From positions 7,109,001 to 7,173,000 of the forward strand of contig NZ_CP163435.1 of the NCBI RefSeq assembly GCF_041051975.1: a stretch of DNA of 64,000 nt, given 5' to 3'. Positions within the stretch are counted from its first letter, which is position 1; every line of letters begins with the position of its first letter. The notes under the pieces are model-generated. The model did no database searches. It was given only the letters and a program-made list of their open reading frames with translations, and was not told the origin of the DNA. The position numbers were made by a program, and so were the translations under genes. The stretch is from Streptomyces sp. R21. Its GTDB lineage: Bacteria > Actinomycetota > Actinomycetes > Streptomycetales > Streptomycetaceae. Below are positions 52,553 to 62,119 of the stretch, one piece after another.

Positions 52553-53571
52553 ACGGCGACCTCCGCGAGTTCGGGGGACGCGTCCTGCGGGGCACTGGCC
52601 TTGTGGCCGGTGAGGGACAGGAACACCTCGTCCAGGCTGGGCAGTTCGGTGCTGATGTCGGCGAGCGTGATGCCGCGCGAGGTGAGTGCGCCGACCACCG
52701 CGGTCAGCTGCTCGTCGCTGAGGATCGGGACGACGACGGAGCCGGTCTCGGTCTCCACGATCGCGTTGCCGGGACCGGTGAGGCCGAAGTCGTCGAGCGC
52801 CGCCGCCGTCGGGCGCAGCTCCAGCGGGTCCGCCGGGCGGATGCGCAGGGTGCGGCCGCCGACCCGGGCCTTCAGCTCGTCGATACGGCCGTTGGCGATG
52901 ACCTTGCCGCGGTCGATGACCGTCAGCTCGGAGGCCAGCTGCTCGGCCTCCTCCATGTACTGGGTGGTGAGCAGGACGGTCACACCGTCCGCGACCATGC
53001 GCTTGACCTCCTGCCACACCTCGTTGCGGGTGCGCGGGTCCAGGCCGGTCGTCGGCTCGTCCAGGAAGAGGACGGCCGGACTGCCGATCATGGACGCGGC
53101 GAGGTCGAGCCGGCGGCGCATACCGCCGGAGTACGTCGACGCCGGGCGCTTGGCCGCCTCGGTGAGCGAGAAGCGCTCCAGCAGCTCGTCGGCGCGGCGC
53201 CGGGCGTCCTTGCGCGGCAGGTCGAGCAGCCGCCCGATCAGGTAGAGGTTCTCCCAGCCGGGGAGCTTCTCGTCGACCGAGGCGTACTGGCCGGTGAGGC
53301 CTATGACGCGGCGCAGCTGGCGGGGCTGCTTCAGCACGTCGTAGCCCGCGACCGTCGCGTGGCCGGAGGTGGGGGTGAGCAGGGTGGACAGGATGCGGAC
53401 GAGGGTGGTCTTGCCGGCGCCGTTGGGACCGAGCACGCCGAGGACGGTGCCCTCGTGGACGTCCAGGTCCACGCCGTCCAGCGCCTTGGTCTCGCCGTAG
53501 TGCTTGACCAGCCCCCGAACGGTGACGGCGCTCTTCGCGCCGCTGCTGGGGTTCTTGTCGATTCGCGTCAT
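52549..53571 (-). CDS. DrrA-type ABC ATPase
   Basis: A 340-aa ATPase: Walker A GPNGAGKT, signature YSGGMRRRLDLA, Walker B VLFLDEPTTGLDP, TTQYMEEAEQL. The C-terminus LDEVFLSLTGHK matches DrrA. It is a paralogue of the orphan ATPase at 4727. ATG 53571 fits the conserved start. Confidence 0.93.
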   Translation of the reverse strand: MTRIDKNPSSGAKSAVTVRGLVKHYGETKALDGVDLDVHEGTVLGVLGPNGAGKTTLVRILSTLLTPTSGHATVAGYDVLKQPRQLRRVIGLTGQYASVDEKLPGWENLYLIGRLLDLPRKDARRRADELLERFSLTEAAKRPASTYSGGMRRRLDLAASMIGSPAVLFLDEPTTGLDPRTRNEVWQEVKRMVADGVTVLLTTQYMEEAEQLASELTVIDRGKVIANGRIDELKARVGGRTLRIRPADPLELRPTAAALDDFGLTGPGNAIVETETGSVVVPILSDEQLTAVVGALTSRGITLADISTELPSLDEVFLSLTGHKASAPQDASPELAEVAV

Positions 53572-53746
53572 GCCGATGACGGTCCCAGGTCCCACCGACA
53601 AACCGCCGACAGGTCACCGACAGGGACCTGCCCGCACCGACAGACCGCCGACAGCACCGGCACGCACCGCGACCATCAATTGAGCAACCCCCACGGCGAG
53701 CAATTTGGTCCGCGAGAGCGGCGCCGGTTCAGGCGCAAAGGACGGC

Positions 53747-53782
53747 AGCAGCCCGCCGACGGGGGAAGTTCGGCGGGCTGCT
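53747..53782 (-). terminator. Terminator after panB
   Basis: Arms agcagcccgccga (53747-53759) and tcggcgggctgct (53770-53782), perfect 13 bp with a 10-nt loop, 31 bp beyond the panB stop. Confidence 0.8.
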
Positions 53783-53813
53783 TCGGTGCCGCAGTGGTCC
53801 TTCAAGCGGTCCT

Positions 53814-54701
53814 TCAGTGGACGGAGTTCTCCTCCAGCGGGAACGTTCCGCCGACGACGTCGTCGGCGAAGGCGCGCGCCGCGTCGCCCATGACCGACCG
53901 CAGGTCGGCGTACTTCTTCACGAACTTCGGCACCTTGCCGCCGGTCAGCCCGAGCATGTCGGTCCAGACGAGCACCTGCGCGTCCGTCTCCGGGCCCGCG
54001 CCGATGCCGACCGTCGGGATGTGCAGCGTGCGGGTGACCTCGGCGGCCAGCTCCGCCGGGACCAGCTCCAGGACCACGGCGAACGCGCCCGCGTCCTGGA
54101 CGGCCTTGGCGTCGCGCAGCAGCTGGTGGGCCGCCTCCTCGCCGCGGCCCTGCACGCGGTAGCCCATGGAGTTCACGGACTGCGGGGTCAGGCCGATGTG
54201 CGCCATGACGGGGATGCCGGACTCGACCAGCAGCTCGATCTGGCGGTGCGAACGCTCGCCGCCCTCCAGCTTCACCGCGCCGACCCCGGCCTCCTTGACC
54301 AGGCGGGTGGCCGAGCGCAGCGCCTGCACCGGGCCTTCCTGGTAGGAGCCGAAGGGCAGGTCGCCCACGATCAGGGCGCGCGAGGTGCCCCGGACGACCG
54401 CGGCCGAGAGCATGGTCATCTCGTCCATCGTGACGGGGACGGTCGTCTCGTAGCCCAGGTGGCAGTTGCCCGCCGAGTCGCCGACGAGCATGACCGGGAT
54501 GCCGGCCTCGTCGAAGACGGACGCGGTCATCGCGTCGTACGCGGTGAGCATGGGCCACTTCTCGCCGCGCTCCTTGGCGGCGGTGATGTCGCGGACCGTG
54601 ATACGGCGGGTGCTCTTGCCTCCGTACAGCGCTTTGCTGCTGTCGGTGGTCTTCTGCACACCCTCCGCAGACTGCTTCTGGGCAGCCGAAAGCTGCGTCA
54701 T
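53814..54701 (-). CDS. panB: 3-methyl-2-oxobutanoate hydroxymethyltransferase
   Basis: A 295-aa PanB that makes ketopantoate for pantothenate and CoA. Blocks include YDAMTASVFDEAGIPVMLVGDS, VKLEGG, HIGLTPQS and IGIGAGPETDAQVLVW. ATG 54701 has AAGGAG about 10 nt upstream. Core metabolism. Confidence 0.96.
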   Translation of the reverse strand: MTQLSAAQKQSAEGVQKTTDSSKALYGGKSTRRITVRDITAAKERGEKWPMLTAYDAMTASVFDEAGIPVMLVGDSAGNCHLGYETTVPVTMDEMTMLSAAVVRGTSRALIVGDLPFGSYQEGPVQALRSATRLVKEAGVGAVKLEGGERSHRQIELLVESGIPVMAHIGLTPQSVNSMGYRVQGRGEEAAHQLLRDAKAVQDAGAFAVVLELVPAELAAEVTRTLHIPTVGIGAGPETDAQVLVWTDMLGLTGGKVPKFVKKYADLRSVMGDAARAFADDVVGGTFPLEENSVH

Positions 54702-54906
54702 CGCAACGGCTCCTTCTGTCATCTCGAGGCGCCCTGACGGCGTCCCCGGATCTCCTCCATGGTGGCACTTCGTGTCACGTGCGGCTAGACCGGGTGGAGC
54801 GACACAGGTCTCATGGTCGAGCACCGGTCCACCGGGCCGGGGGAGTGTGGGCCCGTTCGTGGCGGGGACAGCCCAGGTGTGTCTTCGTAAGTTCTCCGTA
54901 AAGTAT

Positions 54907-54935
54907 TTTCGATACGAGACGGTGCCGTATCGAAA
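54907..54935. promoter_or_regulatory. Palindromic operator before the MFS gene
   Basis: Arms tttcgatacg (54907-54916) and cgtatcgaaa (54926-54935), perfect 10 bp with a 9-nt centre, 19 bp before the MFS start. TetR sites in Streptomyces often use this architecture; the TetR gene at 56656 is the likely partner. Confidence 0.8.
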
Positions 54936-54954
54936 TTCACCTAGGGTGGTCGTC

Positions 54955-56547
54955 ATGACAACTTCCGCTGCCCCCGCCGAACGGCGAGTGCCCGAGGCGG
55001 TCCACCGGCGCCGCTGGGCCATCCTCGGCGTCCTGATGCTCAGCCTGCTGATCGTGGTGCTCGACAACTCGATCCTGAACGTCGCGATCAAGACGATCTC
55101 GACCCCGGCGCCCGTCGGTCTCGGCGCCACCCAGAGCGAGCTGGAGTGGGCCATCAACGCCTACACCCTCGTCTTCGCCGGCCTGCTCTTCACCGCGGGC
55201 CTGCTCGGCGACCGGCTCGGCCGCAAGAAGGTGCTGCTCGCCGGCCTCGCCTTCTTCGGCCTCGGCTCGGCGCTCGCCGCGGAGTCCGGCTCGCCGGTCC
55301 AGCTCATCGTCTTCCGCGCGGTGATGGGCCTCGGCGCCGCCTTCGTGATGCCCGCCACGCTCGCCGTCCTGATGAACGTCTTCGAGCGCGACGAGCAGCC
55401 CAAGGCCATCGGCATCTGGGCGGGCGGCGTCGGCCTCGCCATCGCGATCGGCCCGATCACCGGCGGCGTCCTGCTCGACCACTTCTGGTGGGGCTCGGTC
55501 TTCCTCATCAACGTGCCGATCGTGCTCCTCGCGCTCGGCCTGATGTTCTGGCTGGTGCCCGACTCCCGCGACCCGAACCCCGGCCGCGTCGACCCGGTCG
55601 GCGTCGTCCTGTCGGTCATCGGCCTCGTCCTGCTTGTCTACGGCATCATCAAGGGCGGCCAGTTGGCCGACTTCACCGACGCCACGGTGCTCGCGACGAT
55701 CGCGGCCGGTCTCGCGGTGCTCGCCGTCTTCGTCGTGTACGAGAAGCGCAGCGACCACCCGTCCATCGACATCTCGTACTTCGGGAACAAGGTCTTCTCG
55801 GCCGCCATCTCCGCCATAGCGCTGGTCTTCTTCGCACTGATGGGCGTGACCTTCTTCTCCGTCTTCTACACCCAGAGCGTGCGGGGCTACTCGCCGCTGC
55901 AGACCGGCCTGTTGATGCTGCCGCTCGCCGCCGCCCAGATCATCTTCGCGCCGCGGGCCCGGCTGGTCGTCGACCGCTTCGGCAACCGGGCCACCTGCAC
56001 GGCGGGCATGCTGATCATCGCCGCGATGCTCGCCGCGTTCGCCACACTGGAGGCCGACACGCCGATCTGGCTCCTCGAGGTCGTCTTCTTCTTCATGGGC
56101 ACCGGCATGGCGCACATCATGACCCCGACCAGCGTCGTCATCATGCAGGCCCTGCCGCGGGAGAAGGCGGGCTCCGCGTCCGCGCTCAGCAACACCTTCC
56201 GCCAGGTCGGCGGCGCGCTCGGCATCGCGGTCCTCGGCTCGGTGCTGTCCACCTCGTACCGCAACGGCATCGAGGACAAGCTCTCCCTGCTGCCCCCGGG
56301 CCTGCGGCACACCGCGGGCGAGTCCATCGAGGCCACCCTCGGTGTCGCCGCGAAGTCCGGCGCCCAGGGCAAGGCCCTCGTCGACTCGGCCAACGACGCC
56401 TTCCTGCACGCCATGCACATCACGGCCCTGGGCGGCGCGGCCGTCGCGGTCGTCGGCGCCGTGGTGGTCGCCCTGTTCCTGCCGGGCCGGGCGCCGGCCC
56501 CTCAGGAGGGCAAGGAGGAAACGGAGTTGGTCACGGCGGACCACTGA
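54955..56547 (+). CDS. DHA2-type MFS multidrug exporter
   Basis: A 530-aa, 14-TM drug:proton antiporter of the EmrB/QacA group. Motif GDRLGRKKVLLAG and LDNSILNVAI are typical. Its promoter holds the palindromic operator. The TetR gene follows 108 bp after its stop. Confidence 0.92.
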   Translation: MTTSAAPAERRVPEAVHRRRWAILGVLMLSLLIVVLDNSILNVAIKTISTPAPVGLGATQSELEWAINAYTLVFAGLLFTAGLLGDRLGRKKVLLAGLAFFGLGSALAAESGSPVQLIVFRAVMGLGAAFVMPATLAVLMNVFERDEQPKAIGIWAGGVGLAIAIGPITGGVLLDHFWWGSVFLINVPIVLLALGLMFWLVPDSRDPNPGRVDPVGVVLSVIGLVLLVYGIIKGGQLADFTDATVLATIAAGLAVLAVFVVYEKRSDHPSIDISYFGNKVFSAAISAIALVFFALMGVTFFSVFYTQSVRGYSPLQTGLLMLPLAAAQIIFAPRARLVVDRFGNRATCTAGMLIIAAMLAAFATLEADTPIWLLEVVFFFMGTGMAHIMTPTSVVIMQALPREKAGSASALSNTFRQVGGALGIAVLGSVLSTSYRNGIEDKLSLLPPGLRHTAGESIEATLGVAAKSGAQGKALVDSANDAFLHAMHITALGGAAVAVVGAVVVALFLPGRAPAPQEGKEETELVTADH

Positions 56548-56655
56548 GCGGAGATACGCGGAAGGCGGGCATCCCGGCGCGGATGCCCGCACCCGCCGTA
56601 CACCAGGGAGAATCACGGGGGATTGCCACCAGGGCAGCGAAGAAACGGAGTCGAC

Positions 56656-57276
56656 GTGAGCCTCGCGAACAGCCCGGCCAGTCAAGAGGGTCCCGCTCGG
56701 GGCCGTCCCCGCAGCGAGGCCGTGGAACGCTCCATCCTCGAAGGCGTGATGAGGCTCCTCGAAGAGGGCGTACCGCTGTCGGAGCTGTCCATCGAGCGCG
56801 TCGCCCGCACCGCCGGCGTCGGCAAGGCGACCATCTACCGCCGCTGGAGCGGCAAGGAGGAGCTCTTCGTCGACGTCCTGCGCGCCGCCGAGCCCCAGGA
56901 CCCCGAACTCCCGGGCACCTCGATGCGCGACGACCTGGTCGTCCTGCTGGAGTCGCTGCGCCAACGCGGCCTGGCCACCCGCTCGTCGGCGATCCTGCAC
57001 AACGTCTACGCCCAGATGAAGAGCAGCCCGAAGATCTGGGCCGCGTACCACGCGATGGTCATCGACCCGAGGCGCCGGATGGGCACCGAGGTGCTGCGCC
57101 GCGGACAGCTGAACGGCGAACTGCGCGACGACGTCGACATCGACCTGCTCAACGACCTCTTCGTCGGCCCCCTGCTGGTGCGCTCCATCATGCGCCCGGA
57201 CTCCGAACTCCCCGAGAACCTCGCCGAACAGGTCGTCGACCGACTCCTCGAAGGCCTGCGCCCGGCCAAGTCGTAG
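56656..57276 (+). CDS. TetR-family regulator of the adjacent MFS gene
   Basis: A 206-aa TetR protein. HTH IERVARTAGVGKATIYRRW. The ligand domain (TetR_C-type) ends LEGLRPAKS. GTG 56656 has GGAG 7 nt upstream. It probably represses the MFS gene through the 54907 site. Confidence 0.9.
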   Translation: MSLANSPASQEGPARGRPRSEAVERSILEGVMRLLEEGVPLSELSIERVARTAGVGKATIYRRWSGKEELFVDVLRAAEPQDPELPGTSMRDDLVVLLESLRQRGLATRSSAILHNVYAQMKSSPKIWAAYHAMVIDPRRRMGTEVLRRGQLNGELRDDVDIDLLNDLFVGPLLVRSIMRPDSELPENLAEQVVDRLLEGLRPAKS

Positions 57277-57477
57277 GCCGGGCGGCGCGCCGAGGGCCGA
57301 ATGTGCGCGTTTCGTCACAGAGGCCGTGCGGTACGCCCGCATTCGGAACTTCGAACGCCGAGTTCTTCGTCCTCGTGCCCGTACGGCCGTCGCGGGACGG
57401 CGAGAACGACACCGATCATCCCCTAGGGTCGTAGCCGCGGGGCTGACGGTGTGTACGGCAGGTTGTGAGGCGACGGT

Positions 57478-58506
57478 ATGGCGCAGGCGTATGTGGCGGA
57501 GACGGACAACGGCGGCTCGGGGGCCGAGCGTCGAGGTTCCCGGCTTCGGCGCCTGCTCGACGGCTGGAGAGGCGACCGCGGCATCTGGCGCCGCGGCCTG
57601 ATCCTGGCCGCGCTCGCGATCCTCCTCGCGCTGGTGATGCTGCTGCACGCGCAGATCCCGAACAAGATCGGCAACCTGGGCAGCCTCACCGAGACGTTCC
57701 TGCCCTGGCTGGGCGTCCTGATTCCGATCCTGCTGATCCTGGCGTTCGTACGGAAGTCGGCGACCGCCCTGATCGCGGTGCTGCTGCCCGTGTCGGTCTG
57801 GCTCAACCTCTTCGGCGGGCTGCTCACCGACAAGACCGGCAGCGGCGGCGACCTGACCGTCGCCACGCACAACGTCAACGCGGACAACCCGGACCCCTCC
57901 GGCACGGCCCGCGACGTGGCCGCGTCCGGCGCCGACGTGCTGGCCCTCGAGGAGCTCACGCAGACCGCCGTACCGGTGTACGAGAAGGCGCTCGCGGCCA
58001 CCTACAAGTACCACTCGGTGCAGGGCACCGTCGGGCTGTGGAGCAAGTACCCGCTGAGCGGTGTGAAGCCGGTGGACATCAAGCTGGGCTGGGTGCGCGC
58101 GATGCGGGCGACGGTGGCCGCGCCCGACGGGCAGGTCGCGGTGTACGTCGCCCACCTGCCCTCGGTGCGGGTGAAGCTGGAGGCCGGGTTCACCGCGCGT
58201 CAGCGCGACAAGAGCGCCGACGCGCTGGGCGAGGCGATCGGCGCCGAGAAGCTGAGCCGGAAGATCCTGCTGGGCGACCTCAACGGCACCATGAACGACC
58301 GCGCGCTCAACGCCGTCACCGCCCAGATGCGCTCCACGCAGGGCGCGGCGGGCAGCGGCTTCGGGTTCAGCTGGCCGGCGTCGTTCCCGATGGCCCGGAT
58401 CGACCAGATCATGGTCCAGGGAGTCGAGCCGGTGACCTCGTGGACCCTGCCGCAGACGGGCAGCGACCACCTTCCGGTCGCCGCGCGCGTGAAGCTCAAT
58501 TCTTAA
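57478..58506 (+). CDS. EEP-family membrane-anchored phosphatase/nuclease
   Basis: A 342-aa protein. Three N-terminal TMs (about 41-115) anchor an endonuclease/exonuclease/phosphatase domain: THNVNADN, VLALEELTQ, GDLNGTMND and GSDHLPVAARV hold the metal and catalytic His residues. Substrate could be a phospholipid, nucleotide or DNA. ATG 57478 precedes the first TM. Confidence 0.88.
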   Translation: MAQAYVAETDNGGSGAERRGSRLRRLLDGWRGDRGIWRRGLILAALAILLALVMLLHAQIPNKIGNLGSLTETFLPWLGVLIPILLILAFVRKSATALIAVLLPVSVWLNLFGGLLTDKTGSGGDLTVATHNVNADNPDPSGTARDVAASGADVLALEELTQTAVPVYEKALAATYKYHSVQGTVGLWSKYPLSGVKPVDIKLGWVRAMRATVAAPDGQVAVYVAHLPSVRVKLEAGFTARQRDKSADALGEAIGAEKLSRKILLGDLNGTMNDRALNAVTAQMRSTQGAAGSGFGFSWPASFPMARIDQIMVQGVEPVTSWTLPQTGSDHLPVAARVKLNS

Positions 58507-58639
58507 CCTCGGGATCACGCGCATGACCACAGCGATCATGCACTTTTAACCTCCCGGAATACTGGGTCGGGGAGACTTTGTTCCGCAGTTAAACTTTCCT
58601 GTACGGAACTCCGCTCGTCCCCCTTGAAAGGCCCCCTTC

Positions 58640-59863
58640 ATGCCCCTGGCCCTGCTCGCCCTCGCCGTGGGCGCCTTCGGCATCGGCACCACCGAGTTCG
58701 TGATGATGGGCCTGCTGCCCGACGTCGCGGACGACCTCCACATATCGATCCCCGTCGCGGGACACCTGGTCTCGGCGTATGCGCTGGGCGTGGTGATCGG
58801 CGCCCCGCTCCTCGCCGCGGCCACCGCCCGGATGTCCCGCCGCAAGGTGCTGATCGCCCTGATGGGCCTGTTCGTCGCGGGCAACGCCCTCTCGGCGTTC
58901 GCCCCCGACTACCACTGGCTGCTGGCCGCCCGCTTCCTGAGCGGACTTCCGCACGGCGCGTTCTTCGGCGTCGGCGCGGTCGTCGCCACCGGTCTGGTGG
59001 CCCCCGAGCGCAAGGCCCGCTCCGTCTCGCTGATGTTCCTCGGCCTGACCGTCGCCAACGTCGTGGGCGTGCCGGTGGCCACCCTCATGGGCCAGGAGCT
59101 GGGGTGGCGGGCCACGTTCCTCGGCGTCAGCGCGATCGGCCTGGCCGCCATCGCGGCCCTCGCCCTCCTGATCCCCCACGACCACGCGCACGCCCCCAAG
59201 GTCGGCCTGCGCGGCGAACTGGCCGCGCTGCGCTCCCTGCCGGTCTGGCTGGCCCTCGGTACGACCGTGGCGGGCTTCGGGGCTCTCTTCTCCGCGTACA
59301 GCTACATCACCCCGATGCTCACGGACTCCGCCGGGTACGCCGACGGCAGCGTGACCCTGCTCCTCGCCCTCTTCGGCGTCGGGGCGACCGCGGGCAACCT
59401 GCTGGGCGGGCGCCTCGCGGACCACTCCCTGCGGGGCACCCTCTTCGGCGGCCTCGTGTCCCTCGTCGTGGTCCTCGCCCTGTTCCCGGTCCTCATGTCG
59501 ACGCAGTGGAGCGCGGCGGTCGCCGTGACGCTCCTCGGCGTGGCCGCGTTCGTCACCGGGTCTCCTCTCCAGCTGATGGTCATGGAGAAGGCGTCCGCCG
59601 CCCCGTCGCTGGCGTCCTCCGCCAACCAGGCCGCGTTCAACCTCGCCAACGCCGGGGGTGCGTGGATCGGGGGGCTCGCCCTCGCGGCGGGCTTCGGCGC
59701 CACGTCCCCTGCGGTGGCCGGCGCCGCCCTCGCGGTCCTCGGCCTCGCGGTCGCCGCAGCCGCCTACGCCGTCGACCACCGCCGCACCCTCGCCACCGCC
59801 TCCACCCCGGGCCGCCTGATCGCCACCCACGTCCCTACGCAGGCGGAATCGGCCCACGTCTGA
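58640..59863 (+). CDS. MFS exporter (AraJ/CmlR-like)
   Basis: A 407-aa, 12-TM facilitator. The start ALLALAVGAFGIGTTEFVMMGLLPD is the hallmark of the chloramphenicol/arabinose-efflux group. A short inverted repeat (58580-58585, 58604-58609) lies in its promoter. GAAAGG precedes ATG 58640. Confidence 0.9.
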   Translation: MPLALLALAVGAFGIGTTEFVMMGLLPDVADDLHISIPVAGHLVSAYALGVVIGAPLLAAATARMSRRKVLIALMGLFVAGNALSAFAPDYHWLLAARFLSGLPHGAFFGVGAVVATGLVAPERKARSVSLMFLGLTVANVVGVPVATLMGQELGWRATFLGVSAIGLAAIAALALLIPHDHAHAPKVGLRGELAALRSLPVWLALGTTVAGFGALFSAYSYITPMLTDSAGYADGSVTLLLALFGVGATAGNLLGGRLADHSLRGTLFGGLVSLVVVLALFPVLMSTQWSAAVAVTLLGVAAFVTGSPLQLMVMEKASAAPSLASSANQAAFNLANAGGAWIGGLALAAGFGATSPAVAGAALAVLGLAVAAAAYAVDHRRTLATASTPGRLIATHVPTQAESAHV

Positions 59864-60281
59864 GCGGGGATCCGGGGGCGGGTGGGCAAACCCCGGGTAC
59901 CCCTTGTTTCCTTGTCACCCGGCGTGGGTGCTGGTCGGGGGTGGGCCGCGCAACTCGGCGCTGACGAGGCGCCGCCTGCGCCCACCCGTGCCGCCCCAGC
60001 GGCACGATTGCCCGCAGCTTGAGCGGACCGGCACCCCAGCCCCACCGCGCCGCCGCTGGGTGGGCAGCCGCCCCAGCCCGTACGCGCGCCCGCAGCAAGC
60101 GAGGCACCACCCGCAGTCGTGTACGCACGCAAGGGGCCGTGCCGGTACGTCTCTGCCCGTCGCGTAGCAGACCGCCCGCCAAGTCCCGCCGAATGCAACC
60201 CCCGGGCAGTACGCCCACGCGGCGACGGGCAAGACGTACCGGCACGGCCCCGACCCACCCACCGGCGTCAGGCGCCCGGCG
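59864..60281. other. Repeat-rich intergenic region
   Basis: A 418-bp gap between convergent genes with several palindromes (a small one at 59988-60005), a long inverted repeat at 60133-60251 and a 14-bp tandem repeat at 60263-60290. It resembles a degraded mobile or dispersed repeat rather than a simple terminator. Confidence 0.6.
60133..60251. repeat. 30-bp inverted repeat with one bulge
   Basis: Arms 60133-60163 and 60222-60251 are reverse complements over 30 bp except for one extra C at 60153. The spacer is 58 nt. It may form a large cruciform or RNA hairpin. Confidence 0.85.
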
Positions 60282-60290
60282 TCAGGCGCC
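60263..60290. repeat. 14-bp tandem repeat at nadE 3' end
   Basis: cggcgtcaggcgcc occurs twice in tandem (60263-60276, 60277-60290). The second copy includes the nadE stop. Confidence 0.8.
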
Positions 60291-62045
60291 CCCGCCAGAT
60301 TCGCGCCACCGATTCGTGATCGGCAGCCGCCGGTCCTTGCCAAAACCCTTCGCCGAGATCTTGGTGCCCGGCGGATACTGCCGCCGCTTGTACTCGGCCG
60401 TGTCGACCATCCGGAGCGTCTTCACGACGAGCTCCCGCTCGAACCCGGCCGCCACGATCGTGTCGGCCCCCTCGTCCCGGTCGACGTACCGCTCAAGGAT
60501 GGCGTCCAGGACCGGGTAGTCCGGAAGAGAGTCCGTATCGACCTGGTCGGGACGCAGCTCCGCGCTGGGCGGCTTCGTGATCGAGTTCTCAGGGATCGGC
60601 GGCGTCTGCCCCCGCTCCGCCGCCGCCCGGTTCCGCCACTCCGCGAGCCGGAAGATCGACGTCTTGTACACGTCCTTGATGGGCCCGTACGCCCCCACGG
60701 AGTCGCCGTACAGCGTCGAATACCCCACCGCCAGCTCGGACTTGTTCCCCGGCGCCAGCACGATGTGCCCCTCCTCGTTGGAGATGGCCATCAGCATCGT
60801 GCCCCGCAGCCGGGACTGCAGGTTCTCCTCCGCCAGCCCCGTCAGCCCCAGCGACGACATATACGCGTCGAACATCGGCTCGATCGGCACGGTCCGGAAG
60901 TTCAGCCCCGTCCGCCGCGCCAGCTCCGCCGCGTCGCCCTTGGAGTGCTCCGACGAGTACTTCGACGGCATCGCGACGCCGTACACGTTCTGCGCACCCA
61001 GCGCATCGCACGCGATCGCCGCGACGAGCGCGGAGTCGATCCCACCCGACAGCCCGATCAACACGGACCTGAAACCATTCTTCGCCGCATAGGCCCGCAG
61101 CCCGACCACCAGCGCCGAGTACACCTCCTCGTCGTCGTCGAGCCGCTCCGCGTACCCGCCGGCGAGCTCGGCCTCGTACGCGGGCAGCGGCTCCTCGGAG
61201 ATGACGAGCCGCTCGATGCGCAGCCCGTCGTCGACGACGCCCTCCACCGGCGAGGCGGCGGCAGCCGGAAGATCCAGGTCCAGGACCACGCAGCCCTCCG
61301 CGAACTGCGGCGCCCGCGCGACGACTTCACCGTCCCGGTCGACGACGATGGAGTCCCCGTCGAAGACCAGCTCGTCCTGCCCGCCGATCATGGCGAGGTA
61401 GGCGGTGGTGCACCCGGCCTCCTGGGCCCGCTTGCGGACCAGCTCCAGCCGGGTGTCGTCCTTGTTGCGCTCGTAGGGCGAGGCGTTGATCGAGATCAGC
61501 AGCCCGGCCCCGGCGGACCGCGCGGCGGGCACCCGGCCGCCGTCCTGCCAGAGGTCCTCGCAGATGGCGAGGGCCACGTCCACCCCGTGCACCCGTACGA
61601 CCGGCATGGTGTCGCCGGGCACGAAGTAGCGGAACTCGTCGAAGACGCCGTAGTTGGGCAGGTGGTGCTTGGCGAAGCGCAGCGCCACCTCCCCCCGGTA
61701 CAGCACGGCCGCCGCGTTGCGCGGAGTGCCCGCGGGCTGGCCGTACTTCGGCTGGGCGCTCTCGGACCGGTCGAGGTAGCCGACGATCACCGGCAGCTCC
61801 CCGAAGCCCTCGTCCGCGAGCCGGGCGGCCAGCGCGCGCAGCGCCGCGCGGGACGCCTCGACGAAGGACGACCGCAGGGCCAGGTCCTCGACGGGATACC
61901 CGGTCAGCACCATCTCGGGGAACGCCACCAGATGCGCTCCCTGCTCGGCGGAGTGCCGGGTCCAGCGGACGATCGCCTCGGCGTTCTGGGCGAGATCGCC
62001 GACGGTCGAGTCGATCTGATTCAGGGCGAGGCGTAGTTGAGGCAC
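60282..62045 (-). CDS. nadE: Glutamine-dependent NAD+ synthetase
   Basis: A 587-aa enzyme making NAD+ from nicotinate adenine dinucleotide. The N-terminal glutaminase domain has Glu in FPEMVLTGY, Lys in AKHHLPNYGVFDE and Cys in ALAICEDLWQDGG. The synthetase domain has SGGIDSAL. GTG 62045 is chosen from homology; there is no good ribosome site, so it may be leaderless. Confidence 0.95.
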   Translation of the reverse strand: MPQLRLALNQIDSTVGDLAQNAEAIVRWTRHSAEQGAHLVAFPEMVLTGYPVEDLALRSSFVEASRAALRALAARLADEGFGELPVIVGYLDRSESAQPKYGQPAGTPRNAAAVLYRGEVALRFAKHHLPNYGVFDEFRYFVPGDTMPVVRVHGVDVALAICEDLWQDGGRVPAARSAGAGLLISINASPYERNKDDTRLELVRKRAQEAGCTTAYLAMIGGQDELVFDGDSIVVDRDGEVVARAPQFAEGCVVLDLDLPAAAASPVEGVVDDGLRIERLVISEEPLPAYEAELAGGYAERLDDDEEVYSALVVGLRAYAAKNGFRSVLIGLSGGIDSALVAAIACDALGAQNVYGVAMPSKYSSEHSKGDAAELARRTGLNFRTVPIEPMFDAYMSSLGLTGLAEENLQSRLRGTMLMAISNEEGHIVLAPGNKSELAVGYSTLYGDSVGAYGPIKDVYKTSIFRLAEWRNRAAAERGQTPPIPENSITKPPSAELRPDQVDTDSLPDYPVLDAILERYVDRDEGADTIVAAGFERELVVKTLRMVDTAEYKRRQYPPGTKISAKGFGKDRRLPITNRWRESGGGA

Positions 62046-62082
62046 GGGGCACAGTGTAATCGTCAGAGCGACACAATGGGTT

Positions 62083-62111
62083 GTGGGGCGCCCCACGTCG
62101 GGGCGCCCCAC
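62083..62111. repeat. GC palindrome with direct repeat
   Basis: gtggggcgccccac (62083-62096) is a perfect palindrome; ggggcgccccac recurs at 62100-62111. It lies between nadE and the multicopper oxidase gene and may be the oxidase terminator. Confidence 0.7.
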
Positions 62112-62119
62112 TCCCCAAA

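Noticed and set aside
54937..58539. 1200-aa minus-strand frame over the MFS, TetR and EEP genes
   Set aside because: Antisense to three genes with family motifs; composition typical of a high-GC shadow.
59764..60343. Several short frames in the repeat-rich gap
   Set aside because: They follow the repeats, conflict with one another and show no ribosome site or family.
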